A DNA stretch of 18,063 nt, from NCBI GenBank assembly GCA_045586105.1, contig JAZMZS010000128.1, forward strand, positions 1-18,063, in the 5' to 3' direction. The notes below the pieces were generated by a model that searched no databases, was not told the DNA's origin, and saw nothing but the letters and a program-made list of their open reading frames with translations. Each line of letters starts with the position of its first letter. Position 1 is the stretch's first letter. Source of the stretch: JAZMZS01 sp045586105 (GTDB lineage Bacteria; Bacillota; Clostridia; Oscillospirales; CAG-272). The translations under genes and the position numbers were made by a program. Shown piece after piece: positions 1-6,128 of this stretch.

Positions 1-1
1 C

Positions 2-391
2 GATGACCGCACTCGTCTTCGTGAGGGTGAACACATCGAAGATTGGGAAGAAGTTAAGTGTAAGCGTCGTGAAATTGAAGCAGAAAAGCAGAAGGAAGAA
101 GACGAGATTCTCTCCACTTGGTTCGTCCGTGATGAGTATATTAATGCCGGATGGTTCAAAAGAATTCTGCTTACTATTCAATTTTTGTTTCGAGATACAC
201 ACGGAAAGACAGGATACCAAGACCCCGAAGCATTCGCCCGTTACTACGAAGCGCAGAAGGAAAACTATGTTGGTCTTCAGAGTGAGCATGAGATCAGCGG
301 CAAGGTTTATCACGTAACAAATTACTTTGATCGAAGCAAAGAAGTCACGGAATTCGATAAAATAGACGAGCTGATAGACCGAAACAGATGA
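2..391 (+). CDS. C-terminal part of an unrecognised protein (5' end outside window)
   Basis: The frame starting at base 2 is open from the window edge to TGA at 389-391, giving about 129 residues, so the start codon lies upstream of the window. The visible part begins with a very charged, probably helical stretch rich in Glu, Lys and Arg (about residues 5-40), then a short hydrophobic patch (ILLTIQFLF), then a soluble tail rich in Asp, Glu, Tyr and Arg. The composition is that of a real protein, unlike the other frames here. I do not recognise the family. It is on the same strand as the serine recombinase that follows after about 136 bases, so it is most likely cargo or a mobility protein of the same mobile element. 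A TTG at 185 could be read as a start, but the frame continues well upstream of it. Confidence 0.55.
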   Translation, partial: DDRTRLREGEHIEDWEEVKCKRREIEAEKQKEEDEILSTWFVRDEYINAGWFKRILLTIQFLFRDTHGKTGYQDPEAFARYYEAQKENYVGLQSEHEISGKVYHVTNYFDRSKEVTEFDKIDELIDRNR

Positions 392-452
392 CGATTATGA
401 GATGTTACTTTACTCTTAACATTCCGAAAAACGCTGGATATATGGAATCCTT

Positions 453-461
453 TGTGATAAT
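453..461 (+). promoter_or_regulatory. Possible extended -10 promoter of the recombinase gene
   Basis: The sequence TGTGATAAT fits an extended -10 box (TGn plus GATAAT at 456-461). No good -35 box lies 16-18 bases upstream. It is about 65 bases before the recombinase start codon and is the best candidate in the 392-527 gap. Confidence 0.3.
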
Positions 462-482
462 ATATGCTTGCAGCTTATTCGG

Positions 483-498
483 TTGTTTTGTAAAACAA
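483..498 (+). repeat. 16-bp palindrome in the recombinase leader
   Basis: TTGTTTT-GT-AAAACAA has two perfect 7-base arms around a 2-base centre. It lies between the candidate -10 box (456-461) and the recombinase ribosome binding site (512-520). Either a dyad-binding repressor site or part of a recombinase binding/attachment site would fit; the sequence does not decide between them. Confidence 0.45.
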
Positions 499-527
499 AT
501 GGTTTAAGAGTAGAAAGGAGAACAACC

Positions 528-2015
528 ATGCACGAAACAAACGAAAAAATTACAGCATTATATTGCAGACTCAGCCACGAGGATTCCATGCAGGGCGAAT
601 CAAATAGTATTCAGAATCAGAGAAAGATCCTCACGGATTATGCCAAGAGCAAGGGCTTCCATAACACAAAATTCTATGTTGACGACGGCTTCAGTGGTAC
701 GAATTTCAACCGTCCCGGCTTTGAAAATATGATGGCAGACATGGAGGATGGCAAGATCGGTATCATTATCGTAAAAGACTTGTCCCGTCTCGGTAGAAAT
801 TATATTGAGACCGGACGGTATATCGAGCTGACATTTCCCGAATATGATGTTCGCTTTATCGCCATCAACGATAACTACGATAGCCTTCACAGCGAAAATG
901 AGCAACAGCTTGGCATCATTAACATTTTCAACGAATGGCATGCCCAGACCACAAGTCACAAGGTCAGAGCCACATTTCAGAGCAAAGCCAAGCGCGGTGA
1001 ACGCCTCGCTACGAATGCGCCCTACGGATATATCAAGGATCCCGATAACCCCGAACACATCATTCCAGATCCCGATACCAAGGATATCGTCATGCGAATC
1101 TTCAAAGAATTTCTCAAGGATCCCAATCTCAAAAAGATAGCCAAGGGCTTGCAGGAGGATGAGATCATCACACCCGGACAATATCTGATTCGTCTGCCCA
1201 AGGAAGAGTGGTTGATATTCGAGAACACCCACGAGGCTCTCGTCAGCAAATCTGATTTTGAAACGGTACAGCTTATCCTTGATGGTCGCAACCGCCCCGA
1301 TAAGTCGGGCAAGGTAGATATCTTCCATAATGTAATCGCCTGTGCGAGTTGCGGTAATCGCATGTATCTGAACCGAGCAAAAACAATGCGCCCCGAAGAA
1401 AACTATTACAGTTGCGGATTCTATCAGAGAAAGGGCAAGGACAGATGCTCGGCGCACCAGATCAACGCCATGGCGTTAGAGAAAATTGTTCTTCAGCAGA
1501 TACGCTGGGTAACCGAGCTTGCGAGAGAGAATCCCGAGGTGTTCTATGAGAAAGCTCGTGCCAAGAAGCGCGATGAGGACGATAAGAAGCTCAAGGCTGT
1601 CAAGGCAGAGATCGTCAAAACAAGAAAACGCATAGACGAGCTTGACCGCATCATTCAAAAGCTCTACGAGGACAACGTCAGCGGACGTATTACGGATGAA
1701 CGTTACGACAAGATGGCACAAAGCTACGAAGCGGAGCAATCAACACTAACAAAAAAGCTCGCCGAGCTTGAAGAAGCCGAAGCGAGCTATGGTGAGGAAA
1801 GAAAATCAATTGACGATTTCATCGCCAATGCAAACAGATTTATTGACATTCAGGAGCTGACTCCCGAGATCGTACACGCATTCGTGTCCAAGATATACGT
1901 CTACGAGAAGAAGGAAAAGTGGTCACGCACCGAGGGCAACGATATCGACATCGTATTCACCATAGGATTCAGAGAACAGCATACCGTAAGAACGTCCGAT
2001 GCCATTACATCATAA
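528..2015 (+). CDS. Large serine recombinase (TnpX-like), with an apparent internal deletion
   Basis: Site-specific recombinase of 495 residues that would excise or integrate the mobile element. ATG at 528 is chosen because AGAAAGGAG (512-520) lies 7 bases upstream; a TTG 20 codons earlier has no such site. The catalytic domain is intact: Y-C-R-L-S with nucleophile Ser16, R32, and VKDLSRLGRN at 82-91. It is followed by the conserved NEWHA...KVRA helix (135-148) and APYGY (164-168). A zinc ribbon (C272, C275, C296, C307), a charged coiled coil (about 363-435) and a DUF4368-like tail (about 447-485) complete the usual order. Odd point: relatives carry about 40-50 residues, including the W-x3-TV-x2-IL-x3-EY-x-G-x-TVN region, between the 'TP-x-Y' motif (215-219) and 'EEW...ENTHE' (226-236). 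Here these motifs almost touch, so part of the recombinase DNA-binding domain seems to be missing. The 285-codon open frame opposite it is an antisense shadow. Confidence 0.9.
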   Translation: MHETNEKITALYCRLSHEDSMQGESNSIQNQRKILTDYAKSKGFHNTKFYVDDGFSGTNFNRPGFENMMADMEDGKIGIIIVKDLSRLGRNYIETGRYIELTFPEYDVRFIAINDNYDSLHSENEQQLGIINIFNEWHAQTTSHKVRATFQSKAKRGERLATNAPYGYIKDPDNPEHIIPDPDTKDIVMRIFKEFLKDPNLKKIAKGLQEDEIITPGQYLIRLPKEEWLIFENTHEALVSKSDFETVQLILDGRNRPDKSGKVDIFHNVIACASCGNRMYLNRAKTMRPEENYYSCGFYQRKGKDRCSAHQINAMALEKIVLQQIRWVTELARENPEVFYEKARAKKRDEDDKKLKAVKAEIVKTRKRIDELDRIIQKLYEDNVSGRITDERYDKMAQSYEAEQSTLTKKLAELEEAEASYGEERKSIDDFIANANRFIDIQELTPEIVHAFVSKIYVYEKKEKWSRTEGNDIDIVFTIGFREQHTVRTSDAITS

Positions 2016-2032
2016 GCCCACAAAAACAGAAA

Positions 2033-2058
2033 TACCGAGGCAAATCAATGCCTCGGTA
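2033..2058 (-). terminator. Intrinsic terminator of the GT2 gene
   Basis: A perfect 9-bp stem (TACCGAGGC / GCCTCGGTA) closes an 8-base loop. On the minus strand it is followed by TTTCTGTTTTT, the expected T-rich tail, so it ends transcription coming from the glycosyltransferase gene. It has no T run on the plus strand, so it is less likely to end the recombinase transcript, although a stem could still block it. Confidence 0.7.
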
Positions 2059-2115
2059 CTTCCGCCGCCTGTTTCTCCGCTAAGATGCAGAAGCGTCGGC
2101 GCTCTCTTTTTTATA

Positions 2116-3063
2116 TCATCGTATTTTATCGATCTTCTTACCGTTTGTATCGGAAATAATAAAGTGAGGGCGGTGCTTTGACTCGAGATAAAGCTTTGCG
2201 AGATACTGTCCCATGATACCCATACAGAAGAGCTGAACTCCGCCGATAAACATGATTATACATGCGGTGGATGCCCATCCCGCAACGGGGTCCCCGAAGA
2301 TAAGACGCCTGAAAAACACCACGAGCACCATTATAAATGAAATGGCGGTAAAGGTCACGCCCGTCCAGGAGGCGATCGAAAGAGGCACCTGAGAAAAATT
2401 CACGATACCGTCGATAGAGTACTTGAAAAGCTTCCAGAAGCTCCACTTGGTCTGCCCTGCCGCACGCTCCACGTTATCGTACGAGAGCCAATAGGTACGA
2501 AAGCCGATCCACCCGAATATACCCTTTGAAAAACGGTTATATTCGCCCATTTTTACTATTGCATCCACCATATCGCGGCGCATCAGCCTGAAATCCCGCG
2601 CACCGTCTACCACGTCGGCGTCTGATATCTTATTGATTATCTTATAGAACATACGGGCAAAGAAGGAGCGGATACGTGGCTCGCCCTTTCTCGTGACACG
2701 TCTCGTTGCAACGCTGTCGTATTCACCGCTCTCAAGGATCGAGAGCATTTCGGGAAGAAGAGACGGAGGATCCTGCATATCGGCGTCCATTACGGCAACG
2801 TAGTCTCCCTTTGCGTTGCAGAAGCCGGCGTACATAGCCGCTTCCTTACCGAAGTTACGGGCAAACGAAAGATACACAACGCGTCCGTCGGTCTCAGCAA
2901 GGTCCTTTAGCACTCCAAGCGTATTATCATTAGAACCGTCGTTGACGAACAGAAATTCAAATTCATGATCGGGAAGCTCTGCGCACACTCGGCACAGCTC
3001 CTTATGAAGGATGGGAAGGACCTCTTCCTCATTATAGCAAGGTATTATAAGAGATACGAGCAT
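2116..3063 (-). CDS. Family 2 glycosyltransferase, DPM1/GtrB-like, membrane-associated
   Basis: A 315-residue enzyme predicted to transfer a sugar from a nucleotide sugar to a polyprenyl phosphate on the cytoplasmic face of the membrane. The GT-A fold is clear: SLIIPCYNEEEVL near the N-terminus, DGS at 42-44, and the metal-binding DAD at 93-95 followed by QDPP (97-100). Two hydrophobic segments (about 230-252 and 263-285) and GQYLAKLYLESKHRP after the second are typical of the GtrB/YkcC/ArnC group. Length is normal for the family. The start ATG has GGAG a few bases upstream, and a near-consensus promoter lies about 45 bases upstream. It appears to be a single-gene transcript between two terminators. 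The products of such enzymes feed wall-polymer glycosylation or lipid-linked sugar pools; the actual sugar and acceptor cannot be read from the sequence. Confidence 0.9.
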   Translation of the reverse strand: MLVSLIIPCYNEEEVLPILHKELCRVCAELPDHEFEFLFVNDGSNDNTLGVLKDLAETDGRVVYLSFARNFGKEAAMYAGFCNAKGDYVAVMDADMQDPPSLLPEMLSILESGEYDSVATRRVTRKGEPRIRSFFARMFYKIINKISDADVVDGARDFRLMRRDMVDAIVKMGEYNRFSKGIFGWIGFRTYWLSYDNVERAAGQTKWSFWKLFKYSIDGIVNFSQVPLSIASWTGVTFTAISFIMVLVVFFRRLIFGDPVAGWASTACIIMFIGGVQLFCMGIMGQYLAKLYLESKHRPHFIISDTNGKKIDKIR

Positions 3064-3102
3064 TTTTACGTCTCCGAAAATTGATTAATTTCACTTTTAA
3101 AT

Positions 3103-3131
3103 AGTATAACACAAAAATTCTCCAATATCAA
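3103..3131 (-). promoter_or_regulatory. Sigma-A promoter of the GT2 gene
   Basis: Reading the minus strand, TTGATA (3131-3126) and TATACT (3108-3103) are separated by exactly 17 bases. It sits just downstream of the SDR terminator and about 40 bases before the GT2 start codon, so the GT2 gene has its own transcript. Confidence 0.75.
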
Positions 3132-3136
3132 CCAAA

Positions 3137-3175
3137 AAAAGAGAATGCAAAAATAAACTTTCCGCATTCTCTTTT
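3137..3175 (-). terminator. Intrinsic terminator of the SDR gene
   Basis: A stem of GAGAATGC / GCATTCTC (extended to 12 bp by an A/T stretch) closes a 15-base loop. On the minus strand it is followed by a run of T ending in TTTTTTTGG. It lies 15 bases after the SDR stop codon. Confidence 0.8.
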
Positions 3176-3189
3176 AAACCGCCTTCGTA

Positions 3190-3933
3190 TCAGTCGGTTC
3201 CCTTGAGAGAGAGGGATCTTCCTCCGTCTATAACGTAGGTCTGTCCCGTTATATAGCTTGCTTTATCCGAAGCGAGGAATTCAACGAGATCCGTGATATT
3301 CTCAGCCACGCACTTTCTGCCAAAGACGTTCGTGGTAAGAGCGGGGGCCTGATTCTGATCATCGCGAAGAACGATACCGGGTGCTACTGCATTTACGTTT
3401 ATATTATGTGGTCCAAGCTCCTTTGCAAGAGACTTCACGAGAGACATGACACCGCCCTTTGACGCTGCATATCCGCACCTCTTTGCAAGACCGTTGATGC
3501 CTACGGCAGAAGCAAAGTTGATTATCTTTCCGCCCTCACCTTGAGCTATCATTATTCTCGCCGCCGCTCTGTTTGACCAAAACGCGCCCATGAGGTTGAC
3601 TCCGATCATATCCTCTATGACCTCGTCCTCGATGTCAACGAGCAGCTTTGCCCTGCCGCGCTCGCTGCCGCCTGCCGCATGAACGAGCACGTCAAGCCTG
3701 CCAAGGTCATTTGCCGCTGCGTTCACTGCCGCGTCGACCTGCTTTGACGCTCTCATGTCCGCCACGTATATTTTAGCGATACCTCCCGCCTCGGTTATAT
3801 CGGCAAGCGTCTTTTTCATCGACTCCTCGTTTATATCGCAAAGTGCGACCTTCATACCGTTTTTTGCAAATCTGCGTGCGATATCTCCTCCGAGATATCC
3901 CCCTGCACCCGTTACAAACGCTACCTTCTGCAT
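3190..3933 (-). CDS. Short-chain dehydrogenase/reductase (classical SDR)
   Basis: A 247-residue cytoplasmic NAD(P)-dependent oxidoreductase of classical SDR length. The Rossmann glycine motif is TGAGGYLG (8-15), a slight variant of TGxxxGIG. Asp33 at the end of the second strand suggests NAD(H) rather than NADP(H). HAAG (85-88) stands for the usual NNAG, and the catalytic set is N113, S142, Y155 and K159. The C-terminal 'ASYITGQTYVIDGG' is the usual closing motif. GGGGAGG lies just upstream of the start. The gene has its own promoter and terminator, so it is probably monocistronic. The substrate is not evident; relatives act on sugars, polyols, hydroxy acids or acyl carriers, and annotations such as gluconate dehydrogenase or 3-oxoacyl reductase would be guesses. 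Confidence 0.9.
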   Translation of the reverse strand: MQKVAFVTGAGGYLGGDIARRFAKNGMKVALCDINEESMKKTLADITEAGGIAKIYVADMRASKQVDAAVNAAANDLGRLDVLVHAAGGSERGRAKLLVDIEDEVIEDMIGVNLMGAFWSNRAAARIMIAQGEGGKIINFASAVGINGLAKRCGYAASKGGVMSLVKSLAKELGPHNINVNAVAPGIVLRDDQNQAPALTTNVFGRKCVAENITDLVEFLASDKASYITGQTYVIDGGRSLSLKGTD

Positions 3934-3973
3934 ATTATCCTCCCCATCGGTCAGTCGTTATATATGATACTAT

Positions 3974-4002
3974 TTTATACCACCAAGCCGAAAAAAAGTA
4001 AA
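3974..4002 (-). promoter_or_regulatory. Promoter of the SDR gene
   Basis: Minus-strand TTTACT (4002-3997) and TATAAA (3979-3974) with a 17-base spacer, about 40 bases before the SDR start. The stretch just upstream (4013-4037) holds two GATATC sites that could pair as a weak 6-bp hairpin behind the SGNH gene, but without a good T-tail. Confidence 0.6.
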
Positions 4003-4035
4003 TATCCCGCCCGATATCTTTTGTACGTTACGATA

Positions 4036-4713
4036 TCAAAGCTCGGTCGTGCAGAAAACTGCTTTTCTTGCCGCTGCTTGAAGTCTTGCCGCTAAATCCC
4101 CGTCAATACCGCACGGGCAAAAGCTCTCACGGTCACCGAACATCTTTATAAACAGAGTAAGCGCCGCAAGGTAGCTGCCTTCCTTTGACGGATGCGTCAT
4201 ATCTGCGTTATATAGCTCTATACTTCCTCCGACGTCAAAGAAAGCAAGTCCGACGTACGCCACGGGAATGCCGAGATCTTCCCCGATATCTCTATAAGCA
4301 CGGGCAAGCGCGTAGGTCATAGTTTCGTTTGTCATTTTTATTTCGTCAAGCTTAGGACTTCCCGGCTTTCTGCCCCAGGTGGAATACAGCAAGGGCTCTG
4401 CGCCCGTTGCTCTGAAGCGGCAAGAGAGCTTTCTTACAGCCGCAAAGAACGGTTCGGGATCGATCACGGGGCGCAGGCTCTGCTCCTGCAGGATAACGTA
4501 GTCGTATGGCTCGCCCTTAAGCTTTTCAGCAACGACCTTACCCGTCTCTCCCTCGGGATCGGCGTGCTTTTCAAGAGACCAGCCGCCCTTTACCACGCTA
4601 TCCACCTCGACGTCAACACCCGCTTCCTCTGCTATCTTTTCGAAAATAGACTTTGGCATATCGTTAAAATAGGTATAGCTGTTACCGATAAAAAGAATTC
4701 TACAACGTTTCAT
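4036..4713 (-). CDS. SGNH-type hydrolase, DUF4886-like
   Basis: A predicted 225-residue hydrolase of the SGNH superfamily, probably an esterase or deacetylase. The nucleophile is Ser12 in FIGNSYTYFNDMP, the GNS form typical of DUF4886 proteins. GGW (43-45), LQEQS (75-79) and the catalytic pair D171 and H174 in 'ADMTHPSKEG' follow in the usual order. I chose the second of two ATGs (4713-4711): GGAGGA overlaps the first ATG but sits 5 bases from the second. There is no signal peptide, so it acts in the cytoplasm. It starts only 12 bases after the stop of the CARF nuclease gene, and the space between holds its ribosome binding site, so the two are almost certainly co-transcribed. A clear terminator is not visible after it. 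The substrate is unknown. Confidence 0.82.
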   Translation of the reverse strand: MKRCRILFIGNSYTYFNDMPKSIFEKIAEEAGVDVEVDSVVKGGWSLEKHADPEGETGKVVAEKLKGEPYDYVILQEQSLRPVIDPEPFFAAVRKLSCRFRATGAEPLLYSTWGRKPGSPKLDEIKMTNETMTYALARAYRDIGEDLGIPVAYVGLAFFDVGGSIELYNADMTHPSKEGSYLAALTLFIKMFGDRESFCPCGIDGDLAARLQAAARKAVFCTTEL

Positions 4714-4725
4714 GATCATCCTCCG

Positions 4726-5964
4726 TTACATCCATAGGTTATTTATAAGCTCAGTCAACTCACACTCGCTAAGCTCGTGGGCGTTATCAACGATCCTGAT
4801 ATCCATGTCAGCGGCTCTTTGTCGTATATATTTGCCAAGCCCTCCGAGGCTGTCAAGTGCCGTTGCAACGATCACCTTTTTTGAGTATTCGCGTCCGAAT
4901 CGTTCCGCTACTGAATTGAGCTTGTAAAGCTCCTCCATATCGAAAGCACCGTTTTTGCAGGATACAAAGATCGGCAAGGCTCCGTGCATCAGCATTACGT
5001 CAAGCTCGTTTTCGGTATCGTATTTGCCCTGCTTCGGCTCCACGTCACCATCCCAATCAATGCGCACGCCGCTTTTTACGTCGTTATAGGTTGACGCTCC
5101 GTCTCGGGCTTGAGCGTTATTTGCGCACAAAAGTATCATAAGCTCGAGCACCTGACCCGCCTTTGTAAGGCATCTTTTTACAAGCGGACTCTTATACTTT
5201 ATCTCAAAGCTTCCGTTCTCTATTCGATAGGTGCGAACAAGCCCCCTTTCCCTGAGCCGCCGCAGTATCCCGTCGTCCGATATATACTCTCTTTCATCAT
5301 CCGACAGAAACGAGCTCATTCTGCTGACGGACGCTTCGGTGATAAGATGCGTGCTTTTGATGTTTCTTCTGCTCTCCGCGGCGTTAAGAACGTTTATCTG
5401 TCTGTTCCATACTTTCGGATCTTTGCGGCATATATCCCAAAGATCTCTCAGATCCTTCACGGTCTCCTCGTCAAGCAACGACGGACCGTCGGGAACTCCG
5501 ACTACCGCCCCGCCCCATATTCTGACGCTCTCCTCAACGCTGATCTCGGGAAGCCGCCCCTCCATTACGGTGGTTCCGTCAAGATCGCAGTCGATCACTC
5601 TGTTCGAGCGGATATTAAAGCGGTGCATTCCGATCCTTCCGCTCTCCCTGTGGCGCTCGAATACTATTCCGGCGGCACATAGATACAGATCCTCTCCGCC
5701 CGTCAGATCGAGCTGTATATCGCCGTATTTTTCAAGGATACTCTCAAGAAGATCTATTATTGCACTGATATTGTTTTTATTGACCGAAACGGGTATTATC
5801 TCGGTTTCGGCTCCACGTGCCCTGAGCACCTCACGGTAGTGCTCTGCGTGCTTTTCAAGTGTCTTGAATTTTTCTCCGACGAGGATCACGCGCTTTGGGG
5901 GATGCGTCAGCATTGCACAGACGTTTGCGGTATGCGTTTTATCAAACAGCTCTACGTAAGTCAT
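4726..5964 (-). CDS. CARF-wHTH-nuclease protein of the DUF1887 (Card1/Can2/VC1899-like) family
   Basis: A 412-residue protein with three visible parts. Residues 1-135 look like a CARF sensor: 'PKRVILVGEK' as the first strand, NKNN (62-65), and the ligand-loop motif DLTGGEDLYLCAAG (86-99). Residues about 165-262 are helical and charged with a winged-helix look (DDGILRRLRERGLV). Residues about 265-395 match a PD-(D/E)xK nuclease: helix Glu274 (KAGQVLELM), TYNDV...GVRIDWDGD (292-307), ENELDVMLMHG (318-328; Asp322) and FVSCKNG (333-339; Lys337). In Card1 and Can2, cyclic tetra-adenylate from Cas10 binds the CARF part and switches on DNA/RNA nicking. Here the ExK glutamate position is Ser335, with E318 and E320 nearby. 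The start has an AGGAG-like site upstream. The gene has a strong promoter and precedes an SGNH hydrolase in an operon. No cas gene or CRISPR array is in the window, so the signal it senses is unknown. Confidence 0.85.
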   Translation of the reverse strand: MTYVELFDKTHTANVCAMLTHPPKRVILVGEKFKTLEKHAEHYREVLRARGAETEIIPVSVNKNNISAIIDLLESILEKYGDIQLDLTGGEDLYLCAAGIVFERHRESGRIGMHRFNIRSNRVIDCDLDGTTVMEGRLPEISVEESVRIWGGAVVGVPDGPSLLDEETVKDLRDLWDICRKDPKVWNRQINVLNAAESRRNIKSTHLITEASVSRMSSFLSDDEREYISDDGILRRLRERGLVRTYRIENGSFEIKYKSPLVKRCLTKAGQVLELMILLCANNAQARDGASTYNDVKSGVRIDWDGDVEPKQGKYDTENELDVMLMHGALPIFVSCKNGAFDMEELYKLNSVAERFGREYSKKVIVATALDSLGGLGKYIRQRAADMDIRIVDNAHELSECELTELINNLWM

Positions 5965-5977
5965 ACCCTCTCCTCTC

Positions 5978-6009
5978 TCCGCAGCCTGCGCGGATGCGGA
6001 CTGCAGTCC
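5978..6009 (-). promoter_or_regulatory. Palindrome and alternative hairpins in the CARF gene leader
   Basis: The roughly 55-base leader between the promoter and the CARF start codon contains a perfect 12-bp palindrome GGACTGCAGTCC (5998-6009). Beside it, TCCGCA/TGCGGA arms (5978-5983 and 5995-6000) form a 6-bp stem, and a second TCCGC copy (5994-5990 on the minus strand) offers an alternative partner for the same arm. The 3' arm abuts the ribosome binding region. This could be an operator or a translation-control structure; neither is proven. Confidence 0.4.
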
Positions 6010-6027
6010 ATCTTCGATATTTACTTT

Positions 6028-6056
6028 ATAATATCATTATTGCTACTCAGCGTCAA
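6028..6056 (-). promoter_or_regulatory. Sigma-A promoter of the CARF nuclease operon
   Basis: Minus-strand TTGACG (6056-6051) and TATTAT (6033-6028) with a 17-base spacer, a near-consensus housekeeping promoter about 64 bases before the start codon. It suggests the gene is expressed from its own signal rather than by readthrough of the dockerin gene, which ends in a strong terminator just upstream. Confidence 0.75.
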
Positions 6057-6080
6057 GAACATTTTCCCTAAAATGCAGAA

Positions 6081-6112
6081 ATATCCCCCTCCGACCGATC
6101 GGAGGGGGATAT
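6081..6112 (-). terminator. Strong hairpin terminator after the dockerin protein gene
   Basis: A perfect 14-bp stem, ATATCCCCCTCCGA paired with TCGGAGGGGGATAT, closes a 4-base loop 16 bases after the stop codon at 6129-6131. The minus-strand sequence after it is moderately T-rich (TTCTGCATTTT). The stem is symmetrical, so it could also stop plus-strand transcription, where TTTAGTTTTTTT follows. Confidence 0.8.
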
Positions 6113-6128
6113 GCCGTATTTAGTTTTT

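Noticed and set aside
600..1457. A 285-codon open frame on the minus strand
   Set aside because: It lies opposite the serine recombinase, whose motifs are unmistakable, and its own translation shows no family features or ribosome binding site.
2092..2112. Plus-strand terminator for the recombinase (AGCG-TCGG-CGCT then T6)
   Set aside because: The stem is only 4 bp and does not extend without mismatches, so the T run inside the GT2 tail is not good evidence.
4013..4037. Terminator after the SGNH hydrolase (GATATC/GATATC arms)
   Set aside because: The stem is 6 bp with a 13-base loop, overlaps the stop codon and has a GC-rich stretch before the T run, so it is too weak to call.
5110..5839. 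Overlapping plus-strand frames of 190 and 202 codons
   Set aside because: They are antisense to the CARF nuclease gene, overlap each other and have no start signals.
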